Made by a program: the position numbers and the translations under genes
NCBI RefSeq assembly: GCF_038751955.1
Contig: NZ_JBCEXH010000006.1
Span: 32,294-96,293 of the forward strand
Source: Methanocalculus natronophilus
GTDB taxonomy: Archaea > Halobacteriota > Methanomicrobia > Methanomicrobiales > Methanocorpusculaceae
Reading direction: 5' to 3'
Length of the DNA stretch: 64,000 nt
In this document: positions 27,009 through 37,371 of the stretch, piece by piece
Layout: each line of letters opens with the position of its first letter
Position numbering within the stretch: position 1 is the stretch's first letter
The notes under the pieces: generated by a model
Told to the model about the DNA's origin: nothing
What the model saw: the letters and a program-made list of their open reading frames with translations, nothing else
The model's database searches: none

Positions 27009-28897
27009 GATACATCTCCCCTGGGCCTGAGGATGAGTGTTGCAAGCGGCGGCAGGGTGAGAGAGAGGCAGTATGGATGCCCATGCCAGGGTTGACCGCA
27101 CGCCTCGAGTGCACCGTTATTGCCGCAGTTGCTCCCCCCATAGTATGCAGAATCGGTATTGATCACCTCCTCCCAATACCCAGCGACAGGCACCCCGATA
27201 CGATAGCCATACCGGGGAACTGGTGTGAAGTTGCAGACCGTACAAGCCAATCGGCCTTCCGGGCTTCTCCGGAGATAGGTGATCACGCTCTGATCCCGGT
27301 CACCGTGATCAATCCACGAGAAACCGCGTTCACCGTCATCGTTCTGATGGAGTGCAGGCTCGTTTCTGTAGAGGGAGTTCAGGTCACGGACAAGCCTCTG
27401 GACACCCCCGTGCATCCCGTCAGAGAGGTGGTGCCAGTCAAGGCCTGCATCATGATCCCACTCCTTCTCCTGCGCAAACTCCCCTCCCATAAAGAGGAGT
27501 TTTCTCCCGGGATGTGTGTACATATATCCATACAGCAGCCTGAGGTTCGCAAACTGCTGCCACCGATCTCCTGGCATCTTCCCAAGCAGGGATCCTTTGC
27601 CATAGACCACCTCGTCATGGGAGAGAGGAAGGAGATAGTTCTCCGAGAATGCATAGATGATCGAGAACGTCAGCTCGTCATGATGGTAGGGGCGGTGGAC
27701 AGGATCCCGTTTCATATAGCGGAGCGTATCATGCATCCATCCCATATTCCATTTCATGCCAAAACCGAGCCCTCCTGTATAGGTGGGGCGGGTGACCATT
27801 GGCCATGCTGTCGACTCTTCAGCGATCACCTGGACATCAGGAAATGCAGCATATACGGTCTCGTTTAATAACCGCAGGAACTGTATCGCCTCAAGGTTCT
27901 CCTTCCCCCCGTACATATTCGGAGTCCAGTCACCTGATGGGCGTGCGTAATCCAGGTACAGCATCGAGGCAACCCCATCGACTCGCAGGCCGTCTGCATG
28001 ATAGTAATCCAGCCAGAAGAGAGCACTTGAAAGGAGGAACGATCGGACCTCGTGGCGGCCGTAGTTGAAGATGCAGCTCTGCCATTCGGGATGGAAACCT
28101 TTGCTGGGATCTGCATGTTCATAACAATGTGAGCCGTCAAAGACCGCAAGGCCATGGAGATCTGAGGGGAAATGCGACGGCACCCAGTCAACGATCACCC
28201 CGATATCTGCCTGGTGGAGCGTGTCGATGAGATACATCAGGTCCTGTGGCGATCCATACCGTGCGGTTGGTGCGAAGTAGCCTGTTATCTGGTATCCCCA
28301 TGAACCGTAAAACGGGTGTTCCATCAGGGGAAGGAACTCGACATGGGTAAAACCCATATCACTGACATATTCGGCAAGGAGAGGAGCCAGCTCACGGTAC
28401 CCGGGCATTCTGTCGTTTTCTTCCGGGATACGCCGCCAGGATCCCGGATGCACCTCATAGATTGCGAGGGGAGCGTCAAGGGCGTTTGCCCGAAAACGGC
28501 TCTCCATCCATTCCTGATCGCCCCAGGTATAGGAGAGAGAGGCAACAGAGGAGGCAGTCCTTGGCGGTTCTTCCCACTGGAACGCAAGTGGATCACCTTT
28601 GAAGAGTCTCCTGCCCGAAGACGTCTCTATCGCATACTTATAGATTGAGCCGGAGGCCATCCCGTCAACCGAACCCTCAAAGATGCCTGAGCTGTCCCAT
28701 CGGGGGTAGAGGGGATCAACACCCGGAGTCCAGTTGTTTTTGTCAGAGACAACAGATACACCCCGGGCCTCGGGAGCCCAGACCGAGAAGTCCACTCCAT
28801 TCCGATGCGGTTTGGAGCCGAGGAACTCATAGATCCGGGCATGCGAGCCCTCTTTAAAGAGATAGATATCATACTCGGTTGGATCTCTTTTTTCCAT
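27005..28897 (-). CDS. glgB: 1,4-alpha-glucan branching enzyme (GH13)
   Basis: A 630-residue branching enzyme adding alpha-1,6 links to linear glucan. The N-terminal CBM48 region (about 25-110: GSKPHRNGVDFSVWAPEARGVSVV) precedes the GH13 barrel: FTHVEFLPLMEHPFYGSWGYQ, the nucleophile Asp in GLRVDGVASMLYLDY, the acid Glu in VIAEESTAWP, and the third Asp in PLSHDEVVYG. All catalytic residues are present. It has a ribosome site GGAGGGA and starts 20 bases after the glycosyltransferase gene. Confidence 0.97.
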   Translation of the reverse strand: MEKRDPTEYDIYLFKEGSHARIYEFLGSKPHRNGVDFSVWAPEARGVSVVSDKNNWTPGVDPLYPRWDSSGIFEGSVDGMASGSIYKYAIETSSGRRLFKGDPLAFQWEEPPRTASSVASLSYTWGDQEWMESRFRANALDAPLAIYEVHPGSWRRIPEENDRMPGYRELAPLLAEYVSDMGFTHVEFLPLMEHPFYGSWGYQITGYFAPTARYGSPQDLMYLIDTLHQADIGVIVDWVPSHFPSDLHGLAVFDGSHCYEHADPSKGFHPEWQSCIFNYGRHEVRSFLLSSALFWLDYYHADGLRVDGVASMLYLDYARPSGDWTPNMYGGKENLEAIQFLRLLNETVYAAFPDVQVIAEESTAWPMVTRPTYTGGLGFGMKWNMGWMHDTLRYMKRDPVHRPYHHDELTFSIIYAFSENYLLPLSHDEVVYGKGSLLGKMPGDRWQQFANLRLLYGYMYTHPGRKLLFMGGEFAQEKEWDHDAGLDWHHLSDGMHGGVQRLVRDLNSLYRNEPALHQNDDGERGFSWIDHGDRDQSVITYLRRSPEGRLACTVCNFTPVPRYGYRIGVPVAGYWEEVINTDSAYYGGSNCGNNGALEACGQPWHGHPYCLSLTLPPLATLILRPRGDVS

Positions 28898-28917
28898 GAT
28901 GATCGTTCCCTCCGGGA

Positions 28918-30063
28918 TTAGCAGAGAGGAGGCTTGAGAACCTTCAGATAGACGTGGTTCAGCTTCTCCGTCACCCTCTGCCAGTTAAACTGTTCGATGA
29001 CCTTCTGCCTTCCAGCCACCCCCATAGAGGTGAGGAAGTCGGGGTTGTTGAGGGAATAACAGATCGCCCAGGCAATTGGTTCCGGTGCCGGGGGTACTTT
29101 GATCCCGTCGACAAGATTCTCGATATTCATTGAGAGGCCACCAACATCAGATGCCACGACACCTTTTTTGGCACTCCATGCCTCGGTGAGCACCAGGCCA
29201 AACGGTTCGTTCCTGCTCGGTATGCAGATGAGATCCGCTGCATTCAGGAGTTCGAGATGTTCGGCATCAGAGATGTAGCCGGTGAATTGGACAGGCAGAC
29301 CACGTGATCGCGTTTGCAGGAGAGGCAGCATCTCACCCTTGCCAGCAAAGATAAACTGCACATCCCCTCTTCGTGCCAGCACATGCGAGACGGCATCAAG
29401 CAGGATATCAGGGCCTTTCTGCCAGCCAAGACGTCCGACAAAGAGAACAAGCGGAGCCAGCTTATGGATTCCGTACCTTTTTTTAATGGCCCCCGGCCGT
29501 ATATCAATCATGTAGAGAGAGGGATCAGTGCCATTTGGAATAACGGATATCTTCCACTCAAAAACATCATACAGCCACATCAGTTCCACTTTCATGACCT
29601 TTGAGACGGTAATAATCTCACGGGCAAGGGCAGCCGATGATCGTTCAATCTCCGATATCTCAATAAATTCCTTCCAATCACCAAAAAAGCCACCGTTTCT
29701 CCCATATTCAGTTGAATGAAAGGTCAAAAGACAGTTCCTGTCGGAAAAAGTCTGGAGTGTCTGGTAGAAGTGCCAGTCATGAAAATGGAGGAGATCAAAG
29801 GGGGGATCATCATACGCAAGGAACCGCTCTGTCGCCTCCTCGCTCATCTCCCTGCAATGGGAGAGAATGTCGCTCTCTTGTGGCGAGAGGGAGTGAAAGT
29901 GAACGCCATTCTTTGTAAAATCCTCTCTTCCCCTGGTGAAGTAATGAACCTCATGGGTTTTCGCCAGCTCTTCTGCAAGATATGTGGCAGCAGGCGCCAG
30001 TCCCCCTACCTTCTCTGTATACACAGATTCCCAGGCAAAAAATGCTATTTTAAGCGGTTCCAT
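28918..30063 (-). CDS. Glycogen synthase-like glycosyltransferase (GT4/GT5 type)
   Basis: A 381-residue GT-B glycosyltransferase. It begins LKIAFFAWESVYTEKVGGLAPAATYLAEEL, where KVGGLA resembles the substrate loop of glycogen synthases; FVGRLGWQKGPDILLDA is the nucleotide-sugar domain and PSRNEPFGLVLTE has the retaining E-x7-E motif. It likely elongates the alpha-1,4 glucan using a nucleotide-glucose; which sugar nucleotide cannot be read from sequence. It overlaps the upstream GH57-like gene by 19 bases and precedes glgB. No ADP-glucose pyrophosphorylase is in the cassette. Confidence 0.82.
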   Translation of the reverse strand: MEPLKIAFFAWESVYTEKVGGLAPAATYLAEELAKTHEVHYFTRGREDFTKNGVHFHSLSPQESDILSHCREMSEEATERFLAYDDPPFDLLHFHDWHFYQTLQTFSDRNCLLTFHSTEYGRNGGFFGDWKEFIEISEIERSSAALAREIITVSKVMKVELMWLYDVFEWKISVIPNGTDPSLYMIDIRPGAIKKRYGIHKLAPLVLFVGRLGWQKGPDILLDAVSHVLARRGDVQFIFAGKGEMLPLLQTRSRGLPVQFTGYISDAEHLELLNAADLICIPSRNEPFGLVLTEAWSAKKGVVASDVGGLSMNIENLVDGIKVPPAPEPIAWAICYSLNNPDFLTSMGVAGRQKVIEQFNWQRVTEKLNHVYLKVLKPPLC

Positions 30064-31499
30064 AAGGTCAAAACCCTCCTGTCAACCGCTTTTTGGATCT
30101 CCTCACGGCTCTTCAGGGAATGGATCTCTGTTGCAAGCTTATCATCCCTGACAATATCCCTGATCCAGTTCTCAAAATCCTGTGACTCGGAATGGTGGAG
30201 GATACATGCGTCACTGGCTACATCCAGGAGTTTGGCAAACTCTTCCAGTGAATGGGCAGAGAACCCCTCACGGTGATAGGGGGTGCAGAAATGGAATGCA
30301 TGATCCGGGGAGATGCAGCGGAGAATGCGGACTGCGGACTTTGCCCTGACCAGATTGATCTGCTCCTCCTCAAATCTGCTGAGAGCCTTCATATATTCGG
30401 TGAAGTACTGGTATGCATCTGCCTGCGTCCGCTGATCTGTCAGCGTCCCGCATGATCCCGATGTGGTTGCCATGTACGAGAAGTGATCCCGTGCCGTGAG
30501 ACGCCGGTAGGTTGTTTTGTCAGGCACCCATCTGCCTGCAGTCCTGAGAGCCTCAAGTGCCGTGCATTGCATCATATTAATCGGCCATGCTACCGAGGCT
30601 GATTCCAGGAGTTCGTCGGGGATCTCTTCTGGTGAAGAGGCAGCAGCAACCGCCTCTCCGGGGAGGATGCTCTGGACACCTGCATCAGAGAGTGCTGCTG
30701 GCAATTCTTCGAGAAAGGTAAATATACCGCTTTCTGCAGGGAAGCGGCCTCCAAAGGCCTCCATATCGACCATGATATGGACGATGCCTTCATGAAATGT
30801 AGCGAGCCAGCCTGCATAGGTATCCGGCAAGAGAGGATGATAGTTCCAGTCCACATCTCCGAACCGGATGGCAATATCATCTGATAGTTCACAATGCCGG
30901 ATGAGTACTGGCATTCCATCTGCCAGGTACTGCTGCTCTAATGAAAGACCGGGTGTGTTTTTCCCAAATACATCGGTGTATACAGCCGAAAATCCCATCT
31001 CCCGGGCTGCCATGGTGACAACCCGGTTGAAGACCGAGTCGGGGGCAACCAGTATTGACGGCCTTCGTCCGGAAAAATCCTCAATCAATGACCGGTGCTG
31101 ATCCACCTGGAACCGGTACTCTTCCCTCTCCCGGAAGAGGGGGATAACAGACTGGTAATATGATTCGGCAAGGGGTTCTGCCTGCCTGTGGGTAATGGCA
31201 TCCCGGAGCAGATCAGAGAGGTTTTGATCTGCTTCAGTCAGTTCTCCGAGCAGGAGTCCTGATACAAGAAAACTGCAGGAGAAACCTTCATCCATCATCC
31301 TGAGCAGGAGCTCCGTAGTCGGGGTATAACTTGATGCCGAGAGGCGACGGAGACGTTTCTCTTCCTCTGCCCGGGAGAACAAAGAGGTATCTCGTCCTTG
31401 TTTACCTCTCCCTGAAGCATAGAGGGGATCGACCCTTTGCTGGTGACGGAGGAGAAAGGTCATGCAGACCCGTGGAAGACCCTGAGCCTCACCGCGCAT
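30045..31499 (-). CDS. GH57 alpha-amylase-like protein with altered nucleophile
   Basis: A 484-residue member of the methanogen-type GH57 alpha-amylase group. The start follows the family pattern: LPRVCMTFLLRHQQRVDPL aligns with the usual P-x-V-C-x-x-F-Q-V-H-Q-P-x-R-L, so the ATG at 31499 rather than the internal Met13 is right. The second catalytic Asp is kept (D245 in IMVDMEAFGGRF, family pattern D-Y-E-T-F-G-E-H). The nucleophile site differs: the usual F-R-N-T-E-L-I-Y-N-N reads LVAPDSVFNR, placing Asp154 where the family has Glu. The His-Gln-Pro motif is His-Gln-Gln. It may therefore be a binding or regulatory protein rather than an amylase. First gene of the cassette. Confidence 0.8.
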   Translation of the reverse strand: MRGEAQGLPRVCMTFLLRHQQRVDPLYASGRGKQGRDTSLFSRAEEEKRLRRLSASSYTPTTELLLRMMDEGFSCSFLVSGLLLGELTEADQNLSDLLRDAITHRQAEPLAESYYQSVIPLFREREEYRFQVDQHRSLIEDFSGRRPSILVAPDSVFNRVVTMAAREMGFSAVYTDVFGKNTPGLSLEQQYLADGMPVLIRHCELSDDIAIRFGDVDWNYHPLLPDTYAGWLATFHEGIVHIMVDMEAFGGRFPAESGIFTFLEELPAALSDAGVQSILPGEAVAAASSPEEIPDELLESASVAWPINMMQCTALEALRTAGRWVPDKTTYRRLTARDHFSYMATTSGSCGTLTDQRTQADAYQYFTEYMKALSRFEEEQINLVRAKSAVRILRCISPDHAFHFCTPYHREGFSAHSLEEFAKLLDVASDACILHHSESQDFENWIRDIVRDDKLATEIHSLKSREEIQKAVDRRVLTLWNRLK

Positions 31500-31551
31500 G
31501 ATTGATGGATTAGGAAAGGAGTACTATAATATACTATTTGTATAATAGGGA

Positions 31552-32322
31552 TCACACGAATAATGCCCTCAGATCTGCTATTGAAGGCAGAATCATATCC
31601 GGTTGAATCCCTGACTCCTCCAGGACACGATCAGTATATTTGCCTGTCTGCACGAGCACCCCGAGAAGACCGGCATCCTGTGCACCACCGACATCTGACC
31701 TGATATCATCACCTATCATCGCAGTCGATCCGGGACTGCTTCCCATTTGGGAACAGGCAGCACGGAAGGCATCGGGAGAGGGTTTTCCCAAGATACGGGC
31801 GGTCTTTCCTGTTGCATACTCAAGTGCTGCGACAAACGGGCCGGCTGCGAGGCTGAGACCGTCTGCTGCCATCCAGTACCTGTCCCGTTCGAGAGCAATT
31901 GGCAGTGCGCCATCATGGATCTCACGAAACGCGGCATTGAGCACCTGGTAGGTAAATCCCTCCCCGGCATCCCCGATGATGACTGCGTCCACGCCTTCCC
32001 CGGTATCGGTGATGCCTGCATCAAGAAACTCTGATCGGGCAGATTCGGTCATCAGGAGGCGGCATGTCGTGATACCTTCCTCTTCGAGGAGACTGAGGGC
32101 TGCAACAACTGGTGTCTGGAGCTGATCAATGGAGATCGTGACGCCGGCTTTCCTGAGCCGCTCAGCAATCTCTTTTCTGCTTCGTTGCGTGGAGTTTGAG
32201 ATATAGCGGTAGGGAATCCCCTGATCAATGAGCCACCGGATCGCTTCAGGTGCACCGGGAACGGTTTGGTCGCCAACCACGAGTACACCATCAATATCAA
32301 GTAAGAGTGCGTCTACCTTCAT
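31552..32322 (-). CDS. HAD-IIA phosphatase (LHPP/NagD-like)
   Basis: A 256-residue haloacid dehalogenase-superfamily phosphatase with a class IIA cap. Motif I is LLLDIDGVLVVGD (DxD nucleophile), motif II is ISNSTQRS, motif III Lys is in ILGKPSPDAF, and motif IV is MIGDDIRSDVGGA. I use the ATG at 32322 because the in-frame TTG three codons upstream is not needed and the ATG has GGATTGAT before it. Substrate unknown. It lies 52 bases upstream of the GH57-like gene on the same strand and may be co-transcribed with the glucan cassette. Confidence 0.85.
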   Translation of the reverse strand: MKVDALLLDIDGVLVVGDQTVPGAPEAIRWLIDQGIPYRYISNSTQRSRKEIAERLRKAGVTISIDQLQTPVVAALSLLEEEGITTCRLLMTESARSEFLDAGITDTGEGVDAVIIGDAGEGFTYQVLNAAFREIHDGALPIALERDRYWMAADGLSLAAGPFVAALEYATGKTARILGKPSPDAFRAACSQMGSSPGSTAMIGDDIRSDVGGAQDAGLLGVLVQTGKYTDRVLEESGIQPDMILPSIADLRALFV

Positions 32323-32481
32323 GAGAATCAATCCATCCTGTTTTGCATTTTCTTTTTTTTTGCATACCAGTATCCCGGCATAAAAGAATTATCGCCGCTG
32401 ATATCTTAAGCAGCATGCCCGGATCACTTTCACCCTTCGCTCGCGGAGTTTATCCCTGATTACTCTGACAGGTTAACTAGT

Positions 32482-33558
32482 ATGGGACGAACTGCTTGGG
32501 CGTTTCAGGATGCGGGTTCGTTCTGGCGGCAGAGGATCAGCGCTACACCGGAATACCCGGTGATTGAGCATGATAATCGCTTCCGGGCAAATCTTGCACG
32601 TTCACCCGTCTATGCTTCAACATACCAGGCCTGTAAACGAGAACGGGAGGCGCTCCTGAACGCATATGAGGGGATTGACCTTCCGGAGTGTCTTGCAGGA
32701 ACTGAGATCTCAACAAAAGAGGGAACCTGCTATGTGATCAGAGACAGACCCAGGTTTTCCGGGTTTGCCCCCGATACAATCCCGGTATATGATCATCTCA
32801 TCCGCCGTCTCAGGCTTGTTCCGGGTATCGGACCTGTCCGCGAGAGGATGCTGAAAGAGAAGGGATGCAGAACCATCCGCGACCTCCTCTATATACGACG
32901 GTTCCGGCATTATGCAGACGAGGTTCTCAAAATCCTTGATGCCGGGGATCCAAAAGAGATTCGGGCTTTGATTCGTTCACGGTTTGGACCAGCAGATATC
33001 GATATGATCCTCGCATCCACGCTCATCCCAAAAGAGACCTTTGTCTTCCTTGATATTGAGACACTCGGCGTCTTCTCCCGGCCCGTCTTTCTGATCGGAT
33101 CAGCAGTTATCACCGGAGAGCACATACAGCTCAGCCAGTTTCTTGCCAGGGATATCGATGAAGAGCTGCCCGCACTCCTCGCATGGGAACAGTCCCTTCC
33201 ACGGGATGCTGTGATCATCAGTTATAACGGACGATCATTTGATGTACCGTACCTTGCTGACCGGTTCGCCTTCTATGGTCATGACCGCCAATCTCCGGAT
33301 CAGCAGATCGATCTCCTCCATATCACGCGAAGAGTGCTTGGGATGGACCTCCCGGACTGCCGGCTCGGAACCGTCGAAGAGAAGATCCTCGGTATCGCCA
33401 GGGAATCAGATCTCCCCGGTGCAATGGTTCCGGAATCCTATGATATCTACCGGCGGACAAAGAATCCGGGACCTCTTATCCCGGTCATAAATCATAACCG
33501 GCAGGATGTCCTCTCTCTTGTCTCTCTCTACAGCCATTACCGGGAGATGACGGCGTGA
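32482..33558 (+). CDS. MrfB-like (YprB) exonuclease
   Basis: A 358-residue protein similar in layout to Bacillus MrfB/YprB. A helix-hairpin-helix motif (LRLVPGIGPVRERMLKEKG, about 110-128) precedes an RNase H-fold DEDD-type exonuclease domain: D191 and E193 in FLDIETLG, D254 in SYNGRSFDVPYL, and H338 with D342 in NHNRQDVLSL. These five residues form the two-metal nuclease site. MrfB works with the MrfA helicase to remove mitomycin adducts in B. subtilis. Here the stop overlaps the start of the helicase gene (GTGA), so the pair is co-translated. Function in archaea is inferred. Confidence 0.85.
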   Translation: MGRTAWAFQDAGSFWRQRISATPEYPVIEHDNRFRANLARSPVYASTYQACKREREALLNAYEGIDLPECLAGTEISTKEGTCYVIRDRPRFSGFAPDTIPVYDHLIRRLRLVPGIGPVRERMLKEKGCRTIRDLLYIRRFRHYADEVLKILDAGDPKEIRALIRSRFGPADIDMILASTLIPKETFVFLDIETLGVFSRPVFLIGSAVITGEHIQLSQFLARDIDEELPALLAWEQSLPRDAVIISYNGRSFDVPYLADRFAFYGHDRQSPDQQIDLLHITRRVLGMDLPDCRLGTVEEKILGIARESDLPGAMVPESYDIYRRTKNPGPLIPVINHNRQDVLSLVSLYSHYREMTA

Positions 33559-35819
33559 CTGCTTCTCTTCTGAGGACCCTCACAGACCGGTTTGGTGCGA
33601 TTGATTGCGCGCTGTATACCACGAAGCTCCCCGGACGGGAGGCAGCATATACAGATACCCCCGACAGGCTCAATCCACGTCTCAAAGAGTATCTTCATAC
33701 ACAAAAGATCTCCATATACACCCACCAGGCAGAAACGTACGAAGCATTGGCTGCAGGTTGGGATTGTATCCTGGCAACAAAAACAGCATCCGGAAAGACA
33801 CTGGCATTTGCACTCCCAATCTTTGACCGGCTCATGTGTGATCCGGATGCAACGGCACTCCTTCTGTACCCGACAAAAGCACTTGCCCGCGACCAGCTTG
33901 CCACATTCAGGGAGATTGATGCAGCCATAGGCGCAGGCACACGGCCTGCTGTCTATGACGGGGATACGCCCCGTTCTGCCCGTCCCGGCATCAGGGCATC
34001 ATCCCGGATCATCATCTCGAATATGCACGAGATCCACCATATTCTCCCCTGGCGGAAACAGTGGGCTGATTTCTTTGGTGAACTCTCCTTCATCGTCATC
34101 GATGAGGCACACCGGTACCGGGGAGTCTTCGGGTCGCATATCGCCCAGCTGATCCGCCGCCTGAGACGTGTCCTCGCGTTCTATGATGCAGATCCGGCCT
34201 TCATCCTTGCAACAGCAACCCTCGGCAATCCCGAAGAGTTCGGATCCGCTCTTATTGGCCGCTCCTGCCGGCTCATCAGTAATGACGGCTCCCCGCAGAA
34301 CGGGCGGACAATCCTCTTCTATAATCCATATGCCCGCGACCCCGCGGCCTCCCTTATCCAGGAGACAGCAGATCTCTTCGCACTCTCGCTTGGGGAAGGC
34401 CACCAGACGATCTGCTTCTCACCATCCAGACGGCTTGCAGAGGTGATTGCTCTGCGGGCAAGGGATGGGTATGCTCATGATCCCAGGCTCAGAGCCGATA
34501 TCCTGGCATACCGGGCAGGGTATCTTCCGGAAGAGCGACGGGAGATTGAGGTTGCCATGAAGAGCGGAAGACTGAGAGGGATCGTCACCACGAATGCGCT
34601 CGAGCTCGGGATTGATATCGGGACACTTGATACGGTTGTGATGGCGGGATACCCCGGCACCACTCTCTCCTTCTGGCAGCAGGCCGGGCGGGCAGGGAGG
34701 AGCGGATCTGACAGTCTCGTTGCCATGGTTGCACGGTATGATCCAATCGACCAGTACTACATGCACCATCCGGACCGCTTCTTCAATACCGCATATGAAC
34801 ATGCCGCAATCGACCTTGAAAACCCCATTGCCCTCTCCGGCCATCTCCTCTGTGCGGCAGCGGAACTGCCGGTCTCCAATGGTGACAGCAGCTACTTTGG
34901 CCCGCATACAGCAGACTATCTTGCATCGCTTGCAGACGAGGGGCTGATTGCACGCACCGGGAAGGGATATGTCTATGCAGGGCCTGCACGGGCAACTGAA
35001 CTGGTATCGTTGACAGGATCAGGTTCCGGCGGATACCGGATCACGCTGAACGGGAGGCTTATTGAGACGATGGACGAGTCGCAGGCGTATCGTGAGGCTT
35101 ATCCGGGCGCAATCCTCCTCCACCAGGGGGAGAGTTATATTGTCAGGTCAGTTGACCGGAGAGACCATCAGATCCGGGTTGAGCAGACCGATCTGGACTA
35201 CCATACACGGCCACTGATGAGAAAAGACGTCAGCGTTGACCGGATCATCAAATCAGCCTCTCATGCTGGCATTCAGCTCCTGTTTGCAGGAGTGACCGTC
35301 ACCGAAGATCTGTATGGGTTTCGGATCGTCAGGTACGACCGCGTGATCGGTTCTTCCGAGGTGGATGCCCCGCCGCTCTCGTTTCCGACACAGGGGCTTC
35401 TGATTGGCGTTGATGAGGAGATGCTGGCAGGTTACGGAATTACAAATCCCGATGGCGCCCTCCATGCAGCCGAACATGCGCTGATCGCAGCAATGCCCGG
35501 TGTCGTCCTCTGTGACAGGTATGATATCGGCGGGCTCTCGACATCAAGTCATCCGGCAGCAGCGGGGCCTGCCGTCATCATCTATGACGGGTATCTCGGG
35601 GGTGCCGGGCTCGCGGCAAAGGCCTATGATCTCATCGGTTCGATCATTGCCCTTGCCGGGGAAATTGTCACGGAATGCCGGTGCATCGACGGCTGCCCCG
35701 CCTGCATCTTCTCGCCGAAATGCGGCAACGACAACCAGCCCCTTGACAAGGAGGGTGCAAAGGTGCTGCTTCGGTTGCTTTTGCTTATTCTGCAACAACC
35801 CTGCTCTCCACCGTCATGA
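33555..35819 (+). CDS. MrfA-like (YprA) DEAD/DEAH helicase with C-terminal zinc domain
   Basis: A 754-residue superfamily 2 helicase. Walker A is TASGKT (77-82), motif II is DEAH (183-186), motif III is LATATLGNP, motif V is [12 protein letters not shown] and motif [12 protein letters not shown]. The C-terminal part (about 560-754) is the DUF1998-type region with a five-Cys cluster at C708, C710, C714, C717 and C723, the zinc site of the MrfA family. The GTG start at 33555 overlaps the nuclease stop. The 3' end overlaps the convergent sepS gene by 35 bases. Together with the nuclease it forms a two-gene DNA repair unit with no bacterial-style neighbours. Confidence 0.9.
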   Translation: MTASLLRTLTDRFGAIDCALYTTKLPGREAAYTDTPDRLNPRLKEYLHTQKISIYTHQAETYEALAAGWDCILATKTASGKTLAFALPIFDRLMCDPDATALLLYPTKALARDQLATFREIDAAIGAGTRPAVYDGDTPRSARPGIRASSRIIISNMHEIHHILPWRKQWADFFGELSFIVIDEAHRYRGVFGSHIAQLIRRLRRVLAFYDADPAFILATATLGNPEEFGSALIGRSCRLISNDGSPQNGRTILFYNPYARDPAASLIQETADLFALSLGEGHQTICFSPSRRLAEVIALRARDGYAHDPRLRADILAYRAGYLPEERREIEVAMKSGRLRGIVTTNALELGIDIGTLDTVVMAGYPGTTLSFWQQAGRAGRSGSDSLVAMVARYDPIDQYYMHHPDRFFNTAYEHAAIDLENPIALSGHLLCAAAELPVSNGDSSYFGPHTADYLASLADEGLIARTGKGYVYAGPARATELVSLTGSGSGGYRITLNGRLIETMDESQAYREAYPGAILLHQGESYIVRSVDRRDHQIRVEQTDLDYHTRPLMRKDVSVDRIIKSASHAGIQLLFAGVTVTEDLYGFRIVRYDRVIGSSEVDAPPLSFPTQGLLIGVDEEMLAGYGITNPDGALHAAEHALIAAMPGVVLCDRYDIGGLSTSSHPAAAGPAVIIYDGYLGGAGLAAKAYDLIGSIIALAGEIVTECRCIDGCPACIFSPKCGNDNQPLDKEGAKVLLRLLLLILQQPCSPPS

Positions 35820-37371
35820 AGATCGGGCCCCGGAGATCGATCTTCTTCTGGTTATCCGTCACGTAGCGCATCGCGTGCTCCTCGATGCGAATATTCACAT
35901 CAGATGGGAGTTTTGCCATCTTCACCTGCACGGTTGTGCCTTCCCCGCACCGGGCTGCCTCCTCGATCCGGGCAGCTGCGAGGAGCGAGACCGAATCGAC
36001 AAACCGGATGCCGGTTGCTATACCGTTTGCCCTGACAGATGCAAACTTCTCTGTATCGGGCACTCCGAGAATTGCACCGTCATGGATGAAGATCTCGTTT
36101 CCGCAGGCGGGGCCAAGCAGTCTGGAGTTCTCTTCAGGTTCGGTGACAGAGACATCAATTGCCGTTCCCGAAATCTCACCTGACCAGACCGGAAATGAGC
36201 AGGGCGAGGGATCTGCTGCATGAGCTGTTGCGACTGCTGCGATTGTTTTTGCCAGCACCCGTCCGGTTTCTGTGACCGGTTCCTCACGCACCCGGACAAA
36301 ACGGGCAAGATCATGATCTGTTAATCCGGGTGGATAGAACTGGCCGTAGCTGAGTTTCCTGACATCATCTGCATGGTGGATGATCATTGCAAGCCGCTCA
36401 ACGCCAAGACCCAGGTTCATCACCGGAACACCGACCCCGTACTCGCCAAGTGCAGACGGGGAGTAAATCCCAAAGGTAGCGACCTCCACCCAGTCATGCA
36501 CCGGGTGGCGGGCATACACCTCGGTCTGGGTACCCGGCATATAGTATTTTGAACGCTTCTCATCAGGCCGGAACTCAAAGTCGGTGAACCCGAAGGCTGA
36601 GAGCAGGCCTTCGGCAACAGCCATTCCCTCATCAAGAGTTACTTCCTCGCCTGCAACGATGCAGGATGCGGAATGGTAGCTCATCAGCCGTGTCGGGCCT
36701 TCCTCCTGTTCCCTCCGGAAACACCGGTCAATCGAGAAGAGCCGGATCGGGTGGGGCAGCCGGTCGGCAGATTCGCCAAGCGACATGAACCACCCGGACG
36801 TCATGTGGGATCTGAGGGTGGAGCGGGAACATTCAGGCGCAAGTTCCCGGAACTCAGGGAAGACCGCATCCAGGATATGGACAACCATCGCATCATCGAT
36901 ATCGAGGACAAGAGACAGCGCGTGGGTGAGATCGTCGCCATCCACATCACCTTTCTTATAGGCATGCAGGGTGTTTCTGAGTGCATCTTCGGTCTCTTTG
37001 CTGACAGTGGATCCAATTATACTCTCGATCCCCTCAATCTGCTTCCGTGCGATCCCGACATTGGGGCGGGGCAGGCCACCAAGATAGAAGACCCGGTCCA
37101 GTACCGCCATCGCTTCGGGCCCAAACTGCCGGTATACCTCCTGTTCCTCAACGATAACCGGGTTCATCGCCTCGTCAAAGCCCATGGCAAGGTATGCCTG
37201 CCTGAGGCGCTGGATGGTGTCATAGACAGGGTGCGGGCGGGCGCGCCTGTACGTATACCGGGGATACTGGCGGGATACTGGCGGGGTGGAGAGTACCCTG
37301 ACACCGTCATGCCAGGCCCCTTCAAAATCCTCTTTTGCACGTTTTCTAAACTCTTCTGCATCAAATCTCAT
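35785..37371 (-). CDS. sepS: O-phosphoseryl-tRNA(Cys) synthetase (SepRS)
   Basis: A 528-residue class II aminoacyl-tRNA synthetase that charges tRNA-Cys with O-phosphoserine; SepCysS then converts it to Cys-tRNA. It starts [20 protein letters not shown]. Class II motif 2 is [20 protein letters not shown], and motif 3 is [31 protein letters not shown] is characteristic of SepRS. The C-terminal region has [21 protein letters not shown]. The partner SepCysS is not in the window. This gene is mostly confined to methanogens and relatives and helps identify the organism type. Confidence 0.95.
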   Translation of the reverse strand: MRFDAEEFRKRAKEDFEGAWHDGVRVLSTPPVSRQYPRYTYRRARPHPVYDTIQRLRQAYLAMGFDEAMNPVIVEEQEVYRQFGPEAMAVLDRVFYLGGLPRPNVGIARKQIEGIESIIGSTVSKETEDALRNTLHAYKKGDVDGDDLTHALSLVLDIDDAMVVHILDAVFPEFRELAPECSRSTLRSHMTSGWFMSLGESADRLPHPIRLFSIDRCFRREQEEGPTRLMSYHSASCIVAGEEVTLDEGMAVAEGLLSAFGFTDFEFRPDEKRSKYYMPGTQTEVYARHPVHDWVEVATFGIYSPSALGEYGVGVPVMNLGLGVERLAMIIHHADDVRKLSYGQFYPPGLTDHDLARFVRVREEPVTETGRVLAKTIAAVATAHAADPSPCSFPVWSGEISGTAIDVSVTEPEENSRLLGPACGNEIFIHDGAILGVPDTEKFASVRANGIATGIRFVDSVSLLAAARIEEAARCGEGTTVQVKMAKLPSDVNIRIEEHAMRYVTDNQKKIDLRGPIFMTVESRVVAE

